Shown piece by piece: positions 1-12,000 of a DNA stretch of 64,000 bases. Location of the stretch: positions 15,934,001 through 15,998,000 of the forward strand of contig NC_071332.1 in assembly GCF_010183535.1 (NCBI RefSeq), read 5' to 3'. The notes under the pieces were generated by a model that was given only the letters and a program-made list of their open reading frames with translations, was not told the origin of the DNA and made no database searches. The first letter of the stretch is position 1. Every line of letters begins with the position of its first letter. The translations under genes and the position numbers were made by a program. This DNA is from Caenorhabditis remanei (lineage: Eukaryota; Nematoda; Chromadorea; Rhabditida; Rhabditidae).

Positions 1-2
1 AC

Positions 3-341
3 AAGGCCTCCGACAAAGCCGACGACTTCAAGGAGAGAGCTGATGAAGCCAAAGACAGAGCTCTCGGTCAACCACATGGTCCATGGGAGACTGCCAAGGA
101 CAAGGCCGGTAACGCTTGGGACAACACCAAGGATGCCGTCAGTGATGCCGCTGAGTCTGCCAAAGACAACACCAAATCTTTCACCGAGACTATCGGTGAA
201 AAGCTTTCCGATGCATGGGAGGCAACCAAGGACAGAGCCGAAGGAGTCAAGGAAGCGTTCACTGGACACGCCACTGATGACGTCGACTTCGAGGAGCCCA
301 CCCATCATCGATATTTTAATGCATTCAGCAACTTTGAATAA
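3..341 (+). CDS. 3' terminal coding exon of a LEA-like protein (partial, 5' end outside window)
   Basis: The open frame enters from the left edge and stops at 339-341 (TAA). It encodes alanine/lysine/aspartate-rich, cysteine-free sequence with repeated motifs such as KASDKADDF, DKAGNAWDN and ESAKDN, the same 11-residue-type amphipathic repeat as the large gene that starts 440 bp downstream. The end (FNAFSNFE) is not repetitive. An AATAAA polyadenylation signal lies at 398-403. I infer either an early-terminating isoform of the lea-1-like gene or a separate upstream LEA paralogue; the window cannot decide. The length visible is 112 codons. Confidence 0.75.
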   Translation, partial: KASDKADDFKERADEAKDRALGQPHGPWETAKDKAGNAWDNTKDAVSDAAESAKDNTKSFTETIGEKLSDAWEATKDRAEGVKEAFTGHATDDVDFEEPTHHRYFNAFSNFE

Positions 342-780
342 GCTAATTATTCGTTAATTTCTCTTAACATTAATTATTAAAAATAATTAATCTTGTAAAT
401 AAAGCTTTGTACATACGTTCGAATCCGTGTTTTCTTTTTGTTCTTGAGTTCTCTCAATTCTTTTTTCAGATATAGATTGAAGGGTCTCAGCCTACCTTCC
501 TTACTTTGGTTTTCTTCGAAAACGCTTATTAATAGTCGGCTTCGACAAAAGTTGAGCCCGATAGCGGTTCGTCAGAAAATCATTCACTTTCGCATTTTTA
601 GACCCACAAATCTTTTTTGATCTAAACTTAAGATTTCCAGCGCTAAATTACAAATTTTCTCTTCTCCCAATGATATTTTCATTGATTCGCTCATTTTCTT
701 CTCAGAAATCCTTTTTTTCTTTGAGATACCATTGAAAATCGTCCCGAATCAATATGTTTTATTTTCAGAACACTTCCATC

Positions 781-3700
781 ATGGACAACAAATCCGTCGA
801 ATCCGCCGGTGATTACGCCCAAACGGCCATCAACGAGGCCAGAGAAAAGGCAGCCGAGGCAATTGCCGTCGCTCAAGAAGCTCTCGAATCGGCGAAGGAA
901 AAGGCTTCTGATGCTGGAGACGCTGCTCAAGACGCTTTGGAATCTGCTAAGGATAAAACTGAAGATTTGTGGGATTCCGCGAAAGATAAGGCCGCCGAAG
1001 TTGGAGATTCGTTGAAGGAGTCGAAGGACAGTGCTGAGGTGAGAAATATGGTGGAAAATTGATGATTTTCTGGTTTTTTAATACTAAAAATTGGTGAAAA
1101 TCATACTTGCAATCCGGGCCGACGGTTTTTATTAAATAACTTTCTTCAAAAAAATCGTGTCGGGTTGGCTAATAGCTCAAATGATAGGTATTTGGACATG
1201 TTATCAGACAGAATCAAAACAAACTTCGCAGAAAATCCACAGAGGCCCCGGGCCGGCTAAAACCGCTGTCGGCCCGGCCCGGCCCGGCCTGGACACTTTT
1301 GCCCGGCCCGGGGCTCATGTGGGTTTTCTGCAAAGTTTGTTTTGATTCTGTCTGATAACATGTCCAAATACCTATCATTTGAGCTATTAGCCAACCCGAC
1401 ACGATTTTTTTGAAGAGAGTTATTTAATAAAAACTGTCGGCCCGGGTCGGCCCGGATTGCAAGTATGGTGAAAATAGCTTATTTTTCAGTATAAAACTGT
1501 ATTTGCCGCTGAAAACTTCCCGAAGGCTTCTAGGCTGAAAAAATTGTCTTTGGAAGCAACTTTTTATGTAAAATATGATCAAAATTGTGATTTTCAAACA
1601 TTTTTAGCCAGAAAATCATCATTTGTCGCAAAAAATCCCCTTTTCTCCGGAAATTTCTCTGAAAAAAGCCACCGGGCACGGTCTCCTGCGGCGAAAATTT
1701 TTCGCGAAAAACTACGGTCAGAGGTGCTGTGCGTCTCGCACTCTCTCGCTCGTGCAGATAGAGCGCGTTTGCGCTGCCGTAACACCGTTTTTGGAAGGAT
1801 ACTTTGAAGACGTTAAAATCAAGGAAAAAGTGAAATTAAAAGAATGAAAGTTTATCAACAAGATAAATGAAGAAGTGAAAAAAATTTTTAATTAAAAAAA
1901 AGTTGCAAAATTTTCACCAAAGAGCCGTAAGACGTAGATCAATTAGATTCGTGATTTTGAGTGCTTCAGAGGTATTCTGAAGTGGAATACTCAAAATCTT
2001 GTATGCATTCTATAGACCGATGTCTAAAACCCTTTGATAATACAAAAAAAAACATGTTACTCCATGTTAAAGCTATATAAATCACGGATTTTATAAACTT
2101 TTTGTCACATTTTACGGTTTTTGGGCCCTAAAAAACGAAAAAGTATAAATATCGAAAATCGGCTTCCTTGCGTTTGTAGAGAATTCGATGGTGATCATTT
2201 TCCAAGTTAGAACGTCAAAAAAGGTCCAAAAATAATGCTCTGTTAGTTAAAACAAATTTCAGTACAAAATTCGAAAATTTGGTCATTTTTTGAGGGTTTT
2301 TGGAAAATTTCTCAGAAACGAAAGCCTAAATCAAAAATCCGTTTCCTTACGTTTGTAGAGAATGTCTTTGCGGTTCATTTGAGCTATCAATCACCATTTT
2401 ACGTTAAGAACTGACTGAACGTTCGCATTTTTTCGGAGACAGGTCAAGACCACGTTAACTACTGTAGGTGTAGACTCGAGAGCGCGCATCAAAAGAGGAA
2501 CTTTGAAACATGGTTTCTTTTCTATCTCAAATGAATTTTGACACTCTGGGAATAATAAATAAGAGAAATCGCCTTCTTAGCTTTGGTTTTCAGACAGATA
2601 CGCTCGTGTTCAAATACTTATTCTAGCGAAATACTGTGATCTCATCTTTCGATCTTCTTCTGAAAGGAAGAATCAAATCTAGAATACTTTACGTACCAAA
2701 AATGAAAGCTGAAGTCATTTTCAACGTTTTCAAGTAGTTGAAAAACAATTCATGCTACCTTGACTGAATTTACTCTCTAATAGACTATCATTGATCCTAC
2801 GAAATTATTTTCCAACTTTGAGATGGTTTCATGACGTCAGAACTGATGATCTTGTGTTTGGTATTTAAATCAAATTGTAGTACTATTCTTGCTCTCCATT
2901 TTTGTAGTTGATCGTTTTTTTGTTGAAGAGCATCCTAGGCAGTTGCAGACGATTGAAGCAAACAAGCTAAGATGACACCCATTTGAAGTTGCCATGATTT
3001 ACCGGCCGATATCTTTCTTGAGTGAGGATTTGCAAAAAAGTTTTCAACTAAGAAAACAAAGGTCTATGTTGGTAGAACACACATACCAAAAATTGGAGCA
3101 CCTTGACTATTTTGAATTTCGTGGTCCTAGCCGAAACTTTTGATGCAAATTCAACGAAAAGCTGAAAAGTTGTGAGGATGATTCCCACTTCTACGACATT
3201 GTATCAAGCTCTAATTTCATTTAGTTTGTTAGTTCTGTCAGTTAATAGTATTCTTTTATCAAGTTACATACTCCGAAGCTCTTCAGAATCAATTAAATTC
3301 CTTGTAGTTTACAGTAAGAAAGTCGACTAACGTTTACTCGTTTTTTGTTATATTTTGCATGGTAAAGTGTTTTGAATTATACTGAAATTGTTGTTTCCGT
3401 GTTTTTCTTGATGATTTTATAGAAAAAATCACAAAAATCCATCCATATTTCACTTTTTTATTCGTTGTTTCCTCTGTACCTTCTACAGCACTCTCACAGG
3501 GGTGAGAGAGTGGAGGGCGGCAGACAGCGAGACAAAATCGCGCGCGATTTCGCTCGTAGGAGACCGTGACCGGGGACTAGCTAGTGATTTCTAGTCCACG
3601 GCCACCAGGCCACCGCAAAAAATTTGGAAATTTCCATGGAAAATCACAGTTTTTCGTTGGGTTTTGAATGTTTTTCTTCGATTTTTTAGCGAAAAATCAA

Positions 3701-6700
3701 CTAATTTCCAATTTTCAGCACTCCGCCACCGATCTCTACGAGTCTGCCAAGGACAAGGCTGAAGAAACCTTCGACGCCGCCAAGGAGAAGGCGTCAGACG
3801 CTTCAGAAGCCGTCCACGAGCACGCTGAGCACGCCAAGGGACAAGCTGAAGATGTCGTCGAGGCTGCCAAGGATAAGGCTGAAGATGTGAAGAAATCCGC
3901 CGAAGAGAAGGCTGAAGACGTCAAGAATTCTGCTGAGGAGACTTTCGAAAAGCTTCATCACTCGGGCACCACCGCTGTTGTAGACGTGAAGGAGGCCGCT
4001 TCAGATGCCAAGGAATCCGTTGAAGAGCACGGAAAGGAAGCCACTGACAGCACCAGATCGTTGGCTTCGGAGGCTGGAGACGCTATTCTGAATGCGTTCG
4101 AATCGGCGAAGGATTCTGCTGCGAGCGCGTGGGAAACCACGAAGGAAGCTGTCACAGAGGCTTATGAGGAAGCTGAGAAACACGCTGACGATGGAGCTTT
4201 CGCTATCAAGGAGGAGACTAAGGAGGTCAAGGATGATGTCGCCGACGTCATCGATGCTGCAAGTGATAAGGTTTCAGATGTTGTTGAAGACGTCAAGGAG
4301 ACCGCTTCTGAAGCATTCGAATCGGTGAAACATCATGGAGAGGAGGCTTCTGATTCCGCTAAGGAAGTCGTCGATGAGGCCAAGGTTAAGGGATCCGACG
4401 CTTGGGATGCCGCTGATGCCAAGGCTGAAGAGGCTAAGGAGAAGGCTTCGGATCTGTTGGAATCTGCGAAGGAACAAGAGAAAGAAGCTGTCGAAACTGT
4501 CAAGGAGTACTTCGAGGAGGCCAAGGAGAAGGCTGCTGAAGTGTGGGATGCCACCAAAGAAAAGACTTCGGAACTCTTGGATTCTGCTGAGAAGGAGACC
4601 GAGGAAGCCAAGGAGGAAGCCAAGGGTTACTTCGAGCAGGCTAAGGAGAAGGCTTCGGATCTTGTGGATTCTGCGAAACAACAAGGAGAAGCTGTCACTG
4701 AGATCGCCAAGGGATACTACGATCAGGCGGCTGAGAAGGCTTCGGAGACTTGGGAATCTGCTAAGAAGTTGACTGAAGACGCTTCGGAGCCAGCTTTGGA
4801 GATTGCTGAGCAAGAGAAGGCTCAGGCTGAGGAGACCTTTGAGAAAGTTAACTACTCACTCAACACTGCTGTCAATGATGGTGAAGAGAAGGTTGAAGAG
4901 GTCAAGGAGCACGTTCAAGAGAAGGCTGAAGAGGTCAAGGAGGCGGCTCCAGAATCGCCACGTCACTCGATCGTCGACACTGCCAAAGAGTACGCTCATG
5001 CTGCTGAGCAGAAGTTGGAGCGTGCCGCATCGACAGCTTCTGACGCTGTTCAGTACGTCAATGACTCTGCGGCGTCGGCTGTGAGCACTGTCGCCGACAC
5101 TCTCTCGTCGGCTGTTCACACTGTTGAGGAGAAGCTTCACGATGCAAATGAGGCCGCTTCCGAGTATATTCATGGAGCTAAGGTATTATTGGGGTTCCTA
5201 GGGAATGAAAACTACTAATTTTGAACAAAAATTGAGTTTTTAGAAGGAAAATTGATGAATTTTAATTGAAAATTGTAAATTTCACGGAAAAAAACCCAGC
5301 ATTTGACAAAAATCTGAAATTTCTATAACAAACCAGGAAATTTCGAGCGGAAATGGCGATTTCCAAAAAAAAATTGTAAATTTCTTAGAAAAAAACCCGG
5401 AAATTTCGCAAGGAACCGTTTTGTTTCTCTAAAAAATATACATTTTTTTTCTGGGAATTGTCATTTTTGATCGAAATTTTTTGCTTTTGTCAACCAGATT
5501 TTTGTCAAATTTTTATTTTTCGTGATATTCATCTATTTTCCTTCTAAAAACTGAATTTTTGTTAAAAATTGTTAATTTCTGTCAAATTTTCCGAAAATTC
5601 CTCGAAAACTTGAAATTTTCTAAAAATTTCTGTTTTTTTAAAAAGAAATTGACAATTTTTGCCTGGAAATTGCCATTTTTATTCGAAAATTTCTTTTTTT
5701 TTAATGGGATTACCAGATTTTTGTCAAATTTTTTCAATTTTTGCTGAGTTTTGGGTTTATTTATTCGTAAAATTTACAATTTTCTATCAAAAGTCATCAA
5801 TATTCCTTCTAAAAACTTGGTTTTTGTTCAAAATTGGTAGTTTTCTTTTAAATATTACGAAAATTCCTTGAAAACTGAAATTTTTTTCAAATTTTCCGTC
5901 TTTTTCCAAGAAATTGACAATTTTTTCAAGAATTTGTTCGAAAATTCAAATTTTTGACAAATTTTAGGTTTTTTTCCGTCAAATTTACAATTTTCCATCT
6001 AAAAGCTTCCTTTTTGTTTTAAATTAGTTTTCTTTCAAACATTTCGAAAATTTCTCGAAAACTTTCCAATTTCGCAAAAATTTTCATTTTTATCCCAGTT
6101 CAACATCTCGTCGGGAATTTTCTCAATTTTCCTTATTTTTTTGCCAAAAAACCTCCAATTTTTGCAGAAAAACGCTTCGGAAACCGCTCACGACACGAAG
6201 GAAGCCGTCAGTTCGAAGGCCGCCGAAGTCGAGGTACGTCTCAAGAATTGCTGCAATTCGTGCTGTTCGATAAGCTAGACGAACAGCTTTTTGAGTGGCT
6301 CGGTGTTCACTTTTTTGATTTTTCCCCTTTTTTTCAAATAATTTTAAAATTTTCTAGTGTGGCTTTAACTTCCTTTTCAAAATGTGTGTGTGTGCTCTCC
6401 CCCTTTGTCCCTGTGATTTTGTCCATTTCTTGTCTGTTGTCTCCGTCGAGATTCTGAATTCTGAATTCTGGACATCTGAATCCACGTCATCGTCGTCAGC
6501 ATCTCAGAATCTCCGCTCTCTACTAACCCACTTTCGCTCTGCACCATAACTTTTTGCCGTGTTTTTGGACTTCTTTTCCCCCAATTCCCGTTTCCCGCTT
6601 CCCCTGTAGTCGTCACGTCTTCTGAATCCGCTTCTTCTTCGAACGTCTTCTAATCTATCTCTTCTACTTCTTCTGTTTTTGCTTCTACTTCTACACCACC

Positions 6701-8525
6701 ACCTCATCAACCAACATCTTCTCCATATTCCCCACCTCTTCATATTTCTTCCTTCCCACACAGAATTCCTCCGACGTCTCCACGAAATTTTTGAGCGAAC
6801 GCGCCGCGGCGTTGCACGAGAAGAAGCGTGAGTTCTTCTATTCGACACCCGAGAAGACGTCGCAAATTCCGGTGATTCCACTCGAGGAGGCGGAGCCAGA
6901 GCAGTTAGCTTTTGGTGGCTCGGTTGAAGAGGTTATCGAACAGGTTGAGGTAGGTTTCGTGAAGGGGGGAATGGCTTGGTTCTTATCTTTATTTGATATA
7001 GGTAAGTGCGCTCTATGGAGAATTAGAGAATTCTCGGTGGAGCGTATTTGCTGTCTACTGATTTTCCGGGTTTCACTAATAGCACTTTATTTGGTTTCTT
7101 TGGCATGATGACGTGGAAAATGGATCGGTTCTCTCGACGGCTCTAGATTTAGTTAGTTCTCACTCAGACACACTCGGCAAGCACGCTCCATTGATAACTG
7201 TTGTAATTATATTCTCTTGAAAATTAACACTAAACCTAGTCTAGTTTGCTTCTCAACTGGCCACTCAACTAACGAGCGAAGCGGTTCGCGAAGTTTCCGG
7301 AAGAATACTGGCGACGACGTCAACGATGACGACGACTTCTGAATCCAATGATGACACTGATGACTTCTACACGTTCCCATCGCCATCGACTGCAAAGGTT
7401 CAGGTTCCGCCCCCTTCATATGTGTACCTAATAAAGCCCCGCCCCCTTTTTACAGTAATCCACGTGTCTTCTTGTCAGGCTCAATCTTCTCCTAGTCTCA
7501 CCGTTTACTAATAATCGCTTTTTGAACTACCCCTTACTGAATATCGCCCGAAAAATACTCAAAAAATTACATATTTTCAGATTTTCAAACTTATTCAATA
7601 CCTACATTTTCAGAAATCGGCTAACGAGACTATCAAGGAAGCTGCCGAGGAGGTGAAGAAGGCTGCTGAACACGTGGAGAAGAAGGCCGACGAGGTATAG
7701 GCTTGAATATGCATACAGACACACAGACAGACACATTTTTATGGGCTTACACGCTTCTTTTGCGGATTGATTTGGCTTAAATTTGCTTTTATGAAATCGC
7801 GCTCAATTGGAATTTTCGCTGGAGCGCACTTAACACATAGCACTAAAACACTTATATGCTTTGCCACGACGATCAATATTTGTGAATATATCTTTCGCTC
7901 CCGCTGCTTGGATAATGCTTTCCGCCTAATATGTGATGGTTTTTGTAAATAAATTGGAGAAAAACTAAAATGAAAGCACTAACAAGGCATGTCACTGTTG
8001 TGAATTCAAGATTCTGGAGACTGAAAAATCGATTTTTACACCTAGAAATTAGAGATTCCGCTGTTTTTTGCTCAAAAAGTCACGAAAAACTGAATATTTT
8101 ACTTCAAAAATAAAGTTTTCGCAATGTTCAATAAAACCGACAAAACTCCTAGGAAAATGTGCTCTATTGACAATTTCATATACTTGTCAATGGAGCGCGA
8201 ATACCAGATAGTAATCAGATTTCGATAGAGCGCGATTGCACAGTACAAACGACTTTCAGACTGAAAAAATAATCTTACTATTATAGTCTGTTTTTTTGCT
8301 CATTTGAACCCCAAAACATGGAATTTTCGCACTGAAATTCACCGGTTCAGACACACAGACACACAGACAGACGCAGCCTATCAATTCTATCAATATATCT
8401 TTCAGAACCTCAAAACGGGCACTCTTCCATCACCAAAATCTGGCGGAAACAACAAGACCGACACTCTTCGTTCGACTACTCGTTCTGAGGGAGCTCCACA
8501 AAAGAGACGGTGTGCAATTCTCTAA
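781..8525 (+). CDS. lea-1: LEA group 3-like protein, lea-1 orthologue candidate
   Basis: I see seven coding exons: 781-1038, 3719-5182, 6168-6233, 6764-6949, 7245-7397, 7614-7694 and 8406-8525, all in phase 0, giving about 775 aa. The start at 781 follows a TTTTCAG acceptor ending at 769, so it may be a spliced-leader or internal-promoter start. Residues 1 to ~575 are dense imperfect 11-mer repeats of the type A-x-DKA-x-D-x-x-ESAKE, rich in Ala, Lys, Glu and Asp and without Cys, typical of LEA group 3 proteins. Such proteins fold into amphipathic helices on drying and protect membranes and proteins; C. elegans lea-1 is linked to desiccation and stress tolerance. The later exons are less repetitive (FYSTPEKTSQIPVIP region). 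The protein ends in CAIL, a possible prenylation box. The 7245 exon uses a weak CTAG acceptor and is the least certain. Introns 1 and 2 are long and repeat-rich. Confidence 0.82.
1102..1467. mobile_element. hAT-like MITE with GC-rich core
   Basis: This is a 366-bp palindromic element with termini CATACTTGCAATCCGGGCC and their inverse. It is flanked on both sides by the same 8-bp sequence GTGAAAAT (1094-1101 and 1468-1475), the target duplication size of hAT transposons. The arms are about 150 bp and the centre is a run of GGCCC repeats. It has no coding capacity. It sits in the first long intron of the lea-1-like gene. Confidence 0.85.
2105..2420. repeat. Degenerate direct repeat in lea-1 intron
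   Basis: Two related segments about 180 bp apart share the phrase TTCCTTGCGTTTGTAGAGAA / TTCCTTACGTTTGTAGAGAA (near 2163 and 2343), preceded by similar AT-rich sequence. The rest of the intron, up to 3718, shows no coding signal. Near 3480-3610 it has a GC-richer block containing CTCTCACAGGGGTGAGAGAG. Confidence 0.45.
5222..5575. repeat. Imperfect foldback repeat in lea-1 intron
   Basis: The left edge reads GAGTTTTTAGAAGGAAAATTG and the right edge carries its inverse near 5535-5560. A third, direct copy of the right arm occurs near 5790-5830. The sequence between is AT-rich with no open frame of note. It probably is a decayed palindromic element. Confidence 0.5.
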
Positions 8526-9054
8526 GCTTCGCCCCCTTCCCCTTTCTCAACTTTTTTTTTTGAAATTTGATCCGTTTTATCCAAAACCAATAATTTTCTC
8601 TGCTTATTTTCTCTCATTTATCCTTCTCCCCCACCCAATTTCTGATCTGGTATATAAAACAGTAATTTTATCGCCACCACACAAGCCCCGCCCCCTTTCT
8701 CCCCATCTAATTTCGCTGAATCAATTCTAATTCTTTGTCGTAGAAAGAAATAATCCCCCCCCCCATTCCCAAGAAAATGTGCCTTTTGATAGGTCCTTCT
8801 TTATATAATGCTTGCTTTCACATCGTCCCCATTTTCCCACATCCCAAATGTCGTATAATGTACGTTTTATTGTAATTAAAAGACACAAAAAATGCAGAAA
8901 ATTTAGCAACAAAAACACAGAGAAAATGTTAGGAAAAAGGCAATAAAAAACAGTAAAAAGAGAAAGAGACCCGGAAAAATGAAGACAAGGGCACACACAC
9001 ATGAAAGGGACATATTTACATTCCAGATTCTATTCTTATGTAAGTTTTTACAAA
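8526..9054. other. Convergent intergenic region (lea-1 and acl-2 3' ends)
   Basis: This space of about 530 bp separates the stop codons of the two convergent genes and must hold both 3' UTRs. It is pyrimidine-rich near the lea-1 stop and A-rich near the acl-2 stop, with a C-run at 8755-8764. I see no perfect AATAAA within 300 bp of the lea-1 stop, so variant poly(A) signals are probably used. Confidence 0.5.
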
Positions 9055-12000
9055 TTACTCGATCTTCTTGCCAGAAACTGTCTCGCCACGCCGATCGGCA
9101 GTCCGTTTCCATGCTTCAGCGGTGACTTCTCGATAGGCGGCGAGCATGAGATCACGACATTTGTCGGATAACTCGTTGACATCGTCAAGGGTTAGCTGGA
9201 ATTTATATGGATGAAAAAGCAAAAAAAAAGGAAGGGGCCGAACCGGGGATTGAACCCGGGACCTCTCGCACCCAAAGCGAGAATCATACCACTAGACCAT
9301 TCGGCCGCGTTTTGAAATGGAGAAGGTAGCGATAGAGGAGCGAGGAGAGTGATAAGGTGTCAAGTTTTATCTCCACCCTGCTTGTCTACAGCTTCGATAT
9401 CCAATAAATGTTGTGGCCGAATGGTCTAGTGGTATGATTCTCGCTTTGGGTGCGAGAGGTCCCGGGTTCAATCCCCGGTTCGGCCCATTCTTTTTTTTTA
9501 AAGATATTCGCTTCTTGATTCAAGCTTACCCCCTTCGTAGAAATCGGTTCCAACGCGCGGATCACAACCTCGCCGTCATTCTTGAAATACTTTCCAGGTT
9601 TCGAATAAAACGTGCGATAATCTGAGAAAACGACTGGAATAATTGGGATCTGTGCACGAACAGCGATATTGAATGCTCCTTTTTTGAACGGGATGAATCC
9701 GCCGTCGCGATTTCTGGTACCCTCTGGGAACACCCATAATTTTAGATTTCGATTTTTCAACTCGCTGGCGCAATAGTCGACGGAAGCCATCGCACGTTCA
9801 CGGTTGTAGCGATCGATGAAGATTGTGCCGGACTGGAAAAATAAGAATTTTTAGGGTCTCTGTCTGTCTGTGCGTCCGGATGTCCACCTCTGAGTTCATT
9901 GAGCTCCGCGAGCCCACCCATACTAAAAAATGTAAATTTTCTTCGCAAACAATAGATATTTCGAAGAAATAGCACAGAAAACTGAGAGACACCAGACAAT
10001 ATTTGTCAATGTCCGAAAAAACGTACGAAATAGGCGCCGAGATTGAAGAACGGAACGTAAGCCAAAATTCGTTTCATCATCACCGCACAGTGTTTCGGCC
10101 AGATTGACGCCATTGAGATTATGTCGAGGGAGCTCTGAAAATATGGATTTTCGTGGGGAAGTTTTGAAAAAGGGTATGTAAGTGCGCTCTATTGCGAATT
10201 TTGGATTTTTGAGGTTTGACAGGTGCATAGGGGTACGGTAGGTGTGCTTGCACGGTTTTTGGGGTACTTTAGCTACAGTATTAATTGTGATCCAAGAGAA
10301 ATTCAAGAATTATGAAAATTGGATATTAGCAGTCCACTTTTCTTACAACGGCGCTCCACCGCAAACGAGAGAGTATCGACGAGAGACGCAGAGTTTTTTT
10401 TTCTCACGTCAACACAGATTTTCACAGTTTTTGACCTATTCTCGAATTTTTTCATAGTATTTTCTGTAAATTGTTATGAAAAAATGCGAGAACAGGTGAA
10501 AAACTGTGAAAATCTGTGTCTCTCGCCGATACTCTCTCGTTTGCGTTGGAGCGCAGTTGTAAGAAAAATGGACTGCTAATACTACGAAATTGTGCTCTAA
10601 TGAGAATCCATGATATCCGAGATTCGTTCAGTCCCGATTCCTTCCTGGGGTTACTGTCGCTTCGTGAAGCGTTTTTAGTCACGTTACGATTTCTGATATC
10701 TACAGTAATCATTCCAGGATTCCAGGAATTGAAAATCTCTGCTACTTTTTAGTGATAATTTTCGATTCTTCAGATCCTTTCTACTGCAGTTTTAGAAATA
10801 GCTACAGTAACCCAAGAACACTTCGGTGATCTGGTTGTTTCTGTTACAGTACCACCATCGCACCTCCTCCTGCACATCTAACTCCTTCTCTTATTCCAAA
10901 ATCTCCTCGTCCTCCTCCTATTCCCAATCATGTCTAATGAGGTGCTCATCCTCGTATACAGTTGGATGAGCACTCAAAGAGAGAGCCAATTGGCCAAGTG
11001 AGAAGAGGGGTGCTCACTCACTTCTCTCTCCTGATTTCCCCCGAGAGAGAGCTCACTCTTTCATTCCTGCTTCTGCTGCTGCTTCAACGACTTCTCTCAT
11101 GTTGCATATTGACGCCGTCGTTTGCGTGTGTGTCTGTTGCTTTTCTTTCTATTTTTAGGAAGAATAGAGGTGGAATGTTCGGCACCGCCCCAAGGCATTG
11201 GCTGTTCGTCTGTTGGCTCAAAACCAGCTGGAGTCTCTGACTTGGTAGTTTTTGGAGGCTCGGAAGAAGCTTTGTCTCACTAGCTTCAGTCTGGTGGCGT
11301 CTCATCTAACTAGGGAACGTTCCACATACCTGTTCCCGAGTGACCGTCGAGTTATAGGACGTAACCTATATCATTGGAAAGCTGAGAAAACGCTGATTCC
11401 AAATATATACTCAGTTTTTGCCCTCGATGCCAGGTATTCGAGAAAAAACGAGGTCAACGTTTGGATCGCTGACAAGTCATTACCTCCAAACTTTGACCTT
11501 GTTTTTCTCGAATACAAAGCCTCCAAAGCAAAAACTGAATATATATTTGGAATCAGCGTTTTCTCAGCTTTCAAATGGTATAGATGACGTCCCATATCTC
11601 CAGACTGACGCGGAAGCCTTCCCTAGTAAGGAGCTGCCTATGCCAGTAGTTTCTTGACCAAACGATCTCATACCGAAGCTGCTGATCGCTTTCCGACTCG
11701 GAGGCTCCGAGCTCCTGATTCTAGGCGGCTGCTTAGATCGGTAGCTGCTTAACCAGGTTCCGATGTGGCTGGTCAACCAAATTGCCAGAAGGCTCGGTAG
11801 CGGTGCTACCTAGCTGCTTAACCAGCCGTCCGATCTAGGTGCTCATTTTGAGTACGCTTTTTCTCCGTAGCTGCTTAACCAGATCGGTAGCTGCTTAGTC
11901 TGAGAACAGCTCAGCCAGGCTTTTTATGATTCTAGTCCCCATGGCCCCCACATTACTCATCCATCTATTTTGATCCACTCTTTCAAATAGTGCATCCCCC

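Noticed and set aside
4274..4813. Long - strand open frame opposite the LEA repeats
   Set aside because: It is an antisense shadow created by the strongly biased, repetitive Ala/Lys/Glu codons of the LEA exon; it has low-complexity Leu/Ser/Arg content.
9386..9520. Extension of the acl-2 frame through the + strand tRNA (WAEPGIEPGTSRTQSE)
   Set aside because: The frame only stays open by reading the tRNA antisense; a GTAAGC donor and the final exon at 9055-9195 complete the family sequence.
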